From CAWDLX01 sp963753485 (GTDB lineage Bacteria > Actinomycetota > Actinomycetes > Mycobacteriales > Micromonosporaceae): DNA of 64,000 nt. Positions 60,249 through 64,000 of the stretch are shown here, one piece after another. The notes beneath the pieces were generated by a model. The model had not been told where the DNA came from. It worked only from the letters and a program-made list of their open reading frames with translations, and did no database searches. The stretch is from contig CAVWCL010000001.1 of assembly GCA_963753485.1 (NCBI GenBank), positions 124,001 to 188,000 of the forward strand, written 5' to 3'. Each line of letters begins with the position of its first letter. Positions within the stretch are counted from its first letter, which is position 1. Position numbers and translations under genes: made by a program.

Positions 60249-62087
60249 TCAACGGGAGTGTTCGACCGGAACCGCGCCGCCCAGGGTGCCGGCGTCCCGG
60301 GCGGGCGCCGGCGTCGCGTCGATGCCGGCCTCCCGACGTTGGCGCTGGGTGATCGGTGTCGGCGCACCGGTGAGCGGGTCGAGTCCGCCGCGCGTCTTCG
60401 GAAAGGCGATCACCTCGCGGATCGAGTCGGTGCCGGCGAGCACCATGCAGACCCGGTCCCAGCCGAACGCGATCCCGCCGTGCGGCGGCGGGCCGAAGCT
60501 GAACGCCTCCAGCAGGAAGCCGAACTTCTCCTGCGCCTCCGGCGCCCCGATGCCGAGCAGGTCGAAGACCCGACGCTGGACGTCGGCCTGGTGGATACGG
60601 ATCGAGCCGCCGCCGATCTCGTTGCCGTTGCAGACGATGTCGTACGCGTAGGCCAGCGCCTCACCGGGTGCCGACTCGAACGAGTCCCGCCACTCGTCGG
60701 TGGGCGACGTGAAGGGATGGTGGACCGCGGTCCACGAACCCTCCTGGTCGCGCTCGAACATCGGCGCGTCGACGACCCAGCAGAACGCCCAGCCGTCGGG
60801 GTCGACCAGGTTGCCCCGGCGGGCGATCTCGATGCGCGCCGCGCCGAGCAGATCCTGCGCCTCGCGGCGGTCTTCGGACGCGGCGAAGAACACCGCATCA
60901 CCTGGCTTCGCGCCGACGGCGTCGGCCAGGCCGGCCAGGTGCGGCGCCGAGAGGTTCTTCGCCACCGGCCCGCGGGCCTCGCCGGTCTCGGCGTCGAGCA
61001 CCACGTACGCCAGCCCCCGGGCACCCCGGGCCCGGGCCCACTCCTGCCACCCGTCCAGATCCTTGCGGCTCTGGCTGGCGCCGCCCGGCATCACCACCGC
61101 GCCGACATAGCCGCCGGCGGCGATCGCGGCGGCGAAGACCCGGAACTCGGTGCCGCCGAGGTATCCCGTCAGGTCGACCAGTTCCACGCCGTAGCGCAGG
61201 TCGGGCTTGTCCGAGCCGTACCGGGCCATCGCCTCGTGCCAGGTCAGCCGCGGGATGGGTCGGGGCACGGCGAACCCGGCCAGGTCACCCCAGAGGGCGG
61301 CCACGACGGCCTCGCCCAGCTCGATCACGTCGTCCTGGGTGACGAAGGACATCTCGATGTCGAGCTGGGTGAACTCGGGTTGGCGGTCGGCCCGGAAGTC
61401 CTCGTCCCGGTAGCACCGGGCAATCTGGTAGTAGCGCTCCAGGCCGGCCACCATGAGCAGCTGCTTGAACAGCTGAGGCGACTGGGGCAACGCGTACCAG
61501 GTGCCCGGCTGCAGGCGCACCGGGACCAGGAAATCGCGGGCGCCCTCCGGGGTCGACCGGGTCAGGGTCGGCGTCTCGACCTCGCAGAAGTCGCGCGCGT
61601 GCAACACCTCCCGCGCGATCTGGTTGGCCCGCGAGCGCAGCCGCAAGGCGCTCGCGGGGCCGGCGCGGCGTAGGTCGAGGTAGCGGTAGCGCAGCCGCAG
61701 ATCGTCGCCGGCGGTCACCTCGTCGTCGATCGGGATCGGCAGGGCGGCCGCCTCGGAGAGGACGATCAGGTGGGCGGCGGTGACCTCCACCTCGCCGGTG
61801 GCCAGCTCCGGATTCTCGTTGCCCTCCGGGCGCCGCCCGACCTCGCCGGTGACCTGCACGCAGTACTCGTTGCGCAGGGCGTGCACGGCGGCCTGCTGGC
61901 CCGGGTCCAGCCCCCGCTCATCCCCGCTCGCCGCGCGCAGGACGACCTGGACGACCCCGCTCGCGTCGCGCAGATCGACGAAGGTCACGCCGCCGTGGTC
62001 GCGCCGGCGGGCGACCCAGCCGGCCAGCGTGACGGTGCTACCGGCGTCGGCGGCGCGCAGCTGACCGGCCTGGTGGGTTCGGATCAC
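60249..62087 (-). CDS. aspS: Aspartyl-tRNA synthetase
   Basis: 612 residues from a GTG at 62087 (VIRTHQAGQLRAADAGSTVT), where bacterial AspRS proteins begin; the ATG at 62114 is less likely. Anticodon OB-fold VTLAGWVARRRDHGGVTFVD; class II motif 2 ARCYRDEDFRADRQPEFTQL and motif 3 GIAFGWDRVCMVLAG. The bacterial GAD insert is present (about 290-420). The presence of Asn/Asp-type specificity cannot be judged. No regulatory leader seen. Confidence 0.97.
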   Translation of the reverse strand: MIRTHQAGQLRAADAGSTVTLAGWVARRRDHGGVTFVDLRDASGVVQVVLRAASGDERGLDPGQQAAVHALRNEYCVQVTGEVGRRPEGNENPELATGEVEVTAAHLIVLSEAAALPIPIDDEVTAGDDLRLRYRYLDLRRAGPASALRLRSRANQIAREVLHARDFCEVETPTLTRSTPEGARDFLVPVRLQPGTWYALPQSPQLFKQLLMVAGLERYYQIARCYRDEDFRADRQPEFTQLDIEMSFVTQDDVIELGEAVVAALWGDLAGFAVPRPIPRLTWHEAMARYGSDKPDLRYGVELVDLTGYLGGTEFRVFAAAIAAGGYVGAVVMPGGASQSRKDLDGWQEWARARGARGLAYVVLDAETGEARGPVAKNLSAPHLAGLADAVGAKPGDAVFFAASEDRREAQDLLGAARIEIARRGNLVDPDGWAFCWVVDAPMFERDQEGSWTAVHHPFTSPTDEWRDSFESAPGEALAYAYDIVCNGNEIGGGSIRIHQADVQRRVFDLLGIGAPEAQEKFGFLLEAFSFGPPPHGGIAFGWDRVCMVLAGTDSIREVIAFPKTRGGLDPLTGAPTPITQRQRREAGIDATPAPARDAGTLGGAVPVEHSR

Positions 62088-62142
62088 CGACGCATTCTCG
62101 CAGCCACGGCTCACGCAGGTGCGCCGACCTTGGCCGTCGCGT

Positions 62143-62194
62143 GAGCAGGGGCACCCCGTTAACGCTTTCCGTTGTAAAGGGTGCCCCTCCTAAC
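62143..62194. repeat. 50-bp hairpin repeat, copy B
   Basis: Identical to the copy at 36402 over most of its length: gaGCAGGGGCACCCCGTTAA, then CGCTTTCCGTTGTAAA, then GGGTGCCCCTCCTAAC. It lies between the aspS start and the stop of the DinB-like gene. AGGGGCACCC pairs with GGGTGCCCCT around a 22-base loop that also carries AACG/CGTT. Repeats of this kind are, as I recall, frequent in Micromonospora and relatives. Confidence 0.9.
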
Positions 62195-62212
62195 CGACGC
62201 GCGGCGCGGGCC

Positions 62213-62968
62213 TCAGGCAACCGCGCCGACCAGGGAGCGGAAGTCGGCCCGTTGGGTGAGCGGGGCGAGGTCGGGATCCTCGCGGGCCCACGCCTTGAGT
62301 ACCGGCACTGCGCCGCGGTCGTTGTAGACGAACGCATCGGGTAGGAAGGCCATCGCGTCATCGAGCCGGCCGGCCCGGGCGAACCCGCAGGCCAGGTCGT
62401 AGCTCGCGTCCGAGAGCGCCTTCGTCGGCAGCCCGGACCCGCGCACCGCCTCGTACCAGCGGCTGAGCACGCCCAGGCCCTCCAGTACCCGGCCGGCCCG
62501 GTGGTGCCACTCGGCGTAGCTGCCCATCGGGCCGCGGGCGGCGTAGATCGCCACATCGCGCCAGACGTACTGGGGATGGTTGCTGCGCTTTCCCGGATCG
62601 GTGGCGAGCTGCTCCTCGGTGGCCCCCTGTACCGCCGCGAACAGCTCGGTCATGGCCTCGTGGGCGTCGCGATGGGTGGCGGCCCAGCTGGTGACGCCGG
62701 TGGCCTCGACCTCGGGGCACCCGCCGCCAGGGCGCCCGGCGGCTGTGTCGTGCAACATCGCCGTTGCGAGCCGGCGGCCGGCGCTGGCCCGGGCGACCAG
62801 CTCGTTGATGCCTGGCTCGCCCTCTATTCCAGCCCGCTCACGCTCCTCGGCCGTGAGCACCCGGTCAAATGTCCACTCTTCATTGCGTACAGCGGCCAGA
62901 AGGTGCAGCACGCCGTCGCGCAGCGGGTTGCTGCGGACGGAGGTCTCGCGCAATGGGGTATCGGTCAT
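62213..62968 (-). CDS. DinB/ClbS-like helical protein with TPR-like C-terminus
   Basis: 251 residues from the ATG at 62968. The N-terminal 150 residues form a helical bundle with spaced histidines (MLHDTAAG, WAATHRDAHEAMTELFAAV, YAEWHHRAGRVLEGLG), as in DinB or ClbS-like metal-binding folds. The last 85 residues (SYDLACGFARAGRLDDAMAF, WAREDPDLAPLTQRADFRSL) look like a TPR end module. Divergent from a TetR gene with a 55-bp shared promoter region, so it is the likely TetR target. Function unknown. Confidence 0.7.
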   Translation of the reverse strand: MTDTPLRETSVRSNPLRDGVLHLLAAVRNEEWTFDRVLTAEERERAGIEGEPGINELVARASAGRRLATAMLHDTAAGRPGGGCPEVEATGVTSWAATHRDAHEAMTELFAAVQGATEEQLATDPGKRSNHPQYVWRDVAIYAARGPMGSYAEWHHRAGRVLEGLGVLSRWYEAVRGSGLPTKALSDASYDLACGFARAGRLDDAMAFLPDAFVYNDRGAVPVLKAWAREDPDLAPLTQRADFRSLVGAVA

Positions 62969-62977
62969 GACTTGAGT

Positions 62978-63015
62978 GAAACATAGATGTTGCATCAACG
63001 CAACCGGCTGATACT
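62978..63015. promoter_or_regulatory. Divergent promoters with a TetR operator-like dyad
   Basis: GATACT (63010-63015) fits a -10 for the TetR gene with a start at or next to its GTG. TATGTT on the minus strand (62980-62985) fits a -10 for the DinB-like gene. Between them GTTGCATCAACGCAAC (62989-63004) is an imperfect 16-bp palindrome (12 of 16 positions), overlapping the likely -35 region of the TetR gene. Autoregulation of both genes is inferred. Confidence 0.55.
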
Positions 63016-63023
63016 GTCTCGGT

Positions 63024-63605
63024 GTGGACGATCGGCTCCTGGACGCGGCGGTGACGGTGCTGGAGGCGCACGGCCACGCCGGGCTGACCCTGGAGCGGGT
63101 GGCGGAGCAGGTCGGCCGCTCCCGGGTCACCCTGTGGCGCCAGCAGGTGACCCAGGAGGCGCTGGTGGACGGGCTGCTGGCGCGGCTTACCCGCGACTAC
63201 CGCGACGCCATGTGGCCGGCGTTGGCCGACGCCGGCACCGGCGCCCAACGGCTGCGGGCCGCGCTCGACGCACTCTGCTCAGTCGCCGACACCCACCTGC
63301 ACCTGCTCGGGGTCGCCGACGACGTGTTCGAGCGCGCCGCCGCCCGGATGCGGGACGTGACCGGGCAGGGTTTCAGCTTCGTCGACCCGTTCCTGGCCGC
63401 GCTGCGGGCCGGGGTCGCCGACGGCAGCCTGGCCCTGCGCTCATCGTCCATGGAGGACACCGCGACTGCGCTCTTCGCCACGGTGTGCTGGGGATACGTC
63501 CACGTGCGACGGCGTACCGGATGGCCGGCCGAGCGGGCGCGGCCGGCGCTGGTCGAGCTCGCGCTGGCCGCCCTGACTTCCGCGCCCGCCGATCGAGCGC
63601 GCTGA
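63024..63605 (+). CDS. TetR-family transcriptional regulator
   Basis: 193 residues from a GTG that may be leaderless. N-terminal helix-turn-helix: DRLLDAAVTVLEAHGHAGLT, LERVAEQVGRSRVTLWRQQV. The C-terminal ligand-binding domain is all-helical with no recognisable specificity. It probably represses itself and the divergent DinB-like gene. Palindromic element copy 5 begins three bases after its stop. Confidence 0.88.
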   Translation: MDDRLLDAAVTVLEAHGHAGLTLERVAEQVGRSRVTLWRQQVTQEALVDGLLARLTRDYRDAMWPALADAGTGAQRLRAALDALCSVADTHLHLLGVADDVFERAAARMRDVTGQGFSFVDPFLAALRAGVADGSLALRSSSMEDTATALFATVCWGYVHVRRRTGWPAERARPALVELALAALTSAPADRAR

Positions 63606-63608
63606 GTG

Positions 63609-63672
63609 CGTCGATCTAGGGCGTAGGCACACGGTTGAAGATCAAACCACGTGCCTACGCCCTAGATCGACG
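63609..63672. repeat. 64-bp palindromic element, copy 5
   Basis: Starts cgtcgatctagggcgtaggc and ends gcctacgccctagatcgacg, arms pairing perfectly over 20 or more bases, loop TTGAAGATCAAAC with its own GATC. It lies three bases after the TetR stop and 23 bases before the stop of the convergent partial gene. Confidence 0.97.
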
Positions 63673-63695
63673 GGAGTCAGCGGCGGCGGCGGCGG

Positions 63696-64000
63696 TCAGA
63701 TCCGGGTGAGGGGCACGCAGTTGCCGGTGTCGAAGGTGCCCTGGGCGTCGGGCACCAGTTCGTGCTGGCCGTTGGCGATGCGGGCGCAGACCTTGGGATT
63801 CCCGTCCAGGGCCTGATACTGCGACGTGCCGGCGCGATGGACCGAGGGTTGCTTGTCTTCGATGTACCAGTTGCCGCGCTCGCTCCTCGGCGCCTGCGCA
63901 CCCATGACCGTGTCCGCCGGGTCGGAGCCGTCCGCGTTTGCCCCGTACAGGTGCACGTGGAAGCCGCCGTTGATGTTGAACGCGCTGCCGCCGTTGTCGA
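63696..64000 (-). CDS. Hypothetical protein (N-terminus outside window)
   Basis: 101 residues visible, open to the window edge. Reading GGSAFNINGGFHVHLYGANA, DPADTVMGAQAPRSERGNWY, EDKQPSVHRAGTSQYQALDG and KVCARIANGQHELVPDAQGT, with two cysteines (KVCARI, GNCVPL) that could pair. It looks like a secreted or surface domain, but I do not recognise it. The internal GAQAPRSERG resembles a short sequence I have seen repeatedly in Micromonospora-type proteins and may come from a small repeat. No start is visible. Confidence 0.6.
   Translation of the reverse strand, partial: DNGGSAFNINGGFHVHLYGANADGSDPADTVMGAQAPRSERGNWYIEDKQPSVHRAGTSQYQALDGNPKVCARIANGQHELVPDAQGTFDTGNCVPLTRI

Noticed and set aside
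59577..61673. 698-codon plus-strand reading frame
   Set aside because: Covers the lipoprotein gene in another frame and aspS on the opposite strand; no recognisable motif.
9013..63672. The five palindromes as ordinary Rho-independent terminators
   Set aside because: No U-tract follows any copy, the sequence of stem and loop is conserved beyond what a terminator needs, and two copies lie inside operon junctions; a terminator role is not excluded but not sufficient.

Overview
The window is a very GC-rich actinobacterial chromosome segment. GTG starts and ATGA/GTGA stop-start overlaps are common, and several genes look leaderless. It carries actinobacterial hallmarks: bldD, mIHF, rpoZ-coaBC, DUF6167/DUF948-type genes before alaS, SigE-type sigma and MptB. 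The gene order and one short hairpin repeat that I recall from Micromonospora relatives suggest the family Micromonosporaceae; this is inference from synteny, not a search result. No tRNA, rRNA, CRISPR array, transposase or phage gene was seen.

Layout. 0-1.3 kb: end of a GerMN-like membrane protein gene and a SigE-family sigma factor. 1.4-5.1 kb: riboflavin operon ribD-ribE-ribBA-ribH behind an FMN riboswitch. 5.2-12.3 kb: a response regulator-GGDEF protein, rpe, small genes, a PASTA-like protein, rsmB-fmt-def. 12.4-18.0 kb: priA (frameshifted), metK, coaBC, rpoZ and mihF; gmk, expected between rpoZ and mihF, is absent and a G-tract array lies there. 18.1-27.5 kb: the complete UMP pathway pyrR-pyrB-pyrC-carA-carB-pyrD-pyrF, with a PyrR-binding-loop match over the pyrR ribosome-binding site. 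27.6-29.2 kb: bldD (with a BldD-box-like site at its own promoter), nusB, efp.

29.2-45.0 kb is an accessory block between efp and aroQ, which are usually neighbours (separated at most by a peptidase gene). It holds a succinate-semialdehyde-type dehydrogenase, a degenerate Nudix protein, a PotABCD/Afu-type importer, an ornithine cyclodeaminase-like enzyme, a possible electron-transfer module (small secreted protein, ApbE, ferric-reductase-like membrane protein, NuoF-like protein, three-cysteine ferredoxin), an ABC exporter and an MptB-type mannosyltransferase whose reading frame runs antisense across all of aroQ. 45-62 kb: shikimate genes (aroQ, aroB, aroK, aroC, aroE), mltG, ruvX, alaS and its companions, rarA, aspS. 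62-64 kb: a DinB-like gene divergent from a TetR gene, then a partial gene.

The most unusual signal is a ~64-bp near-perfect palindrome present five times (about 9.0, 20.1, 30.2, 52.8 and 63.6 kb). Every copy sits at the 3' end of a gene, and two copies supply the stop codons of carB and alaS. A second, ~50-bp hairpin element occurs twice (36.4 and 62.1 kb). Perfect or near-perfect tandem repeats of 15-33 bp recur inside genes (sigma factor, rpe, a membrane protein) and between genes, suggesting frequent tandem expansion in this genome.
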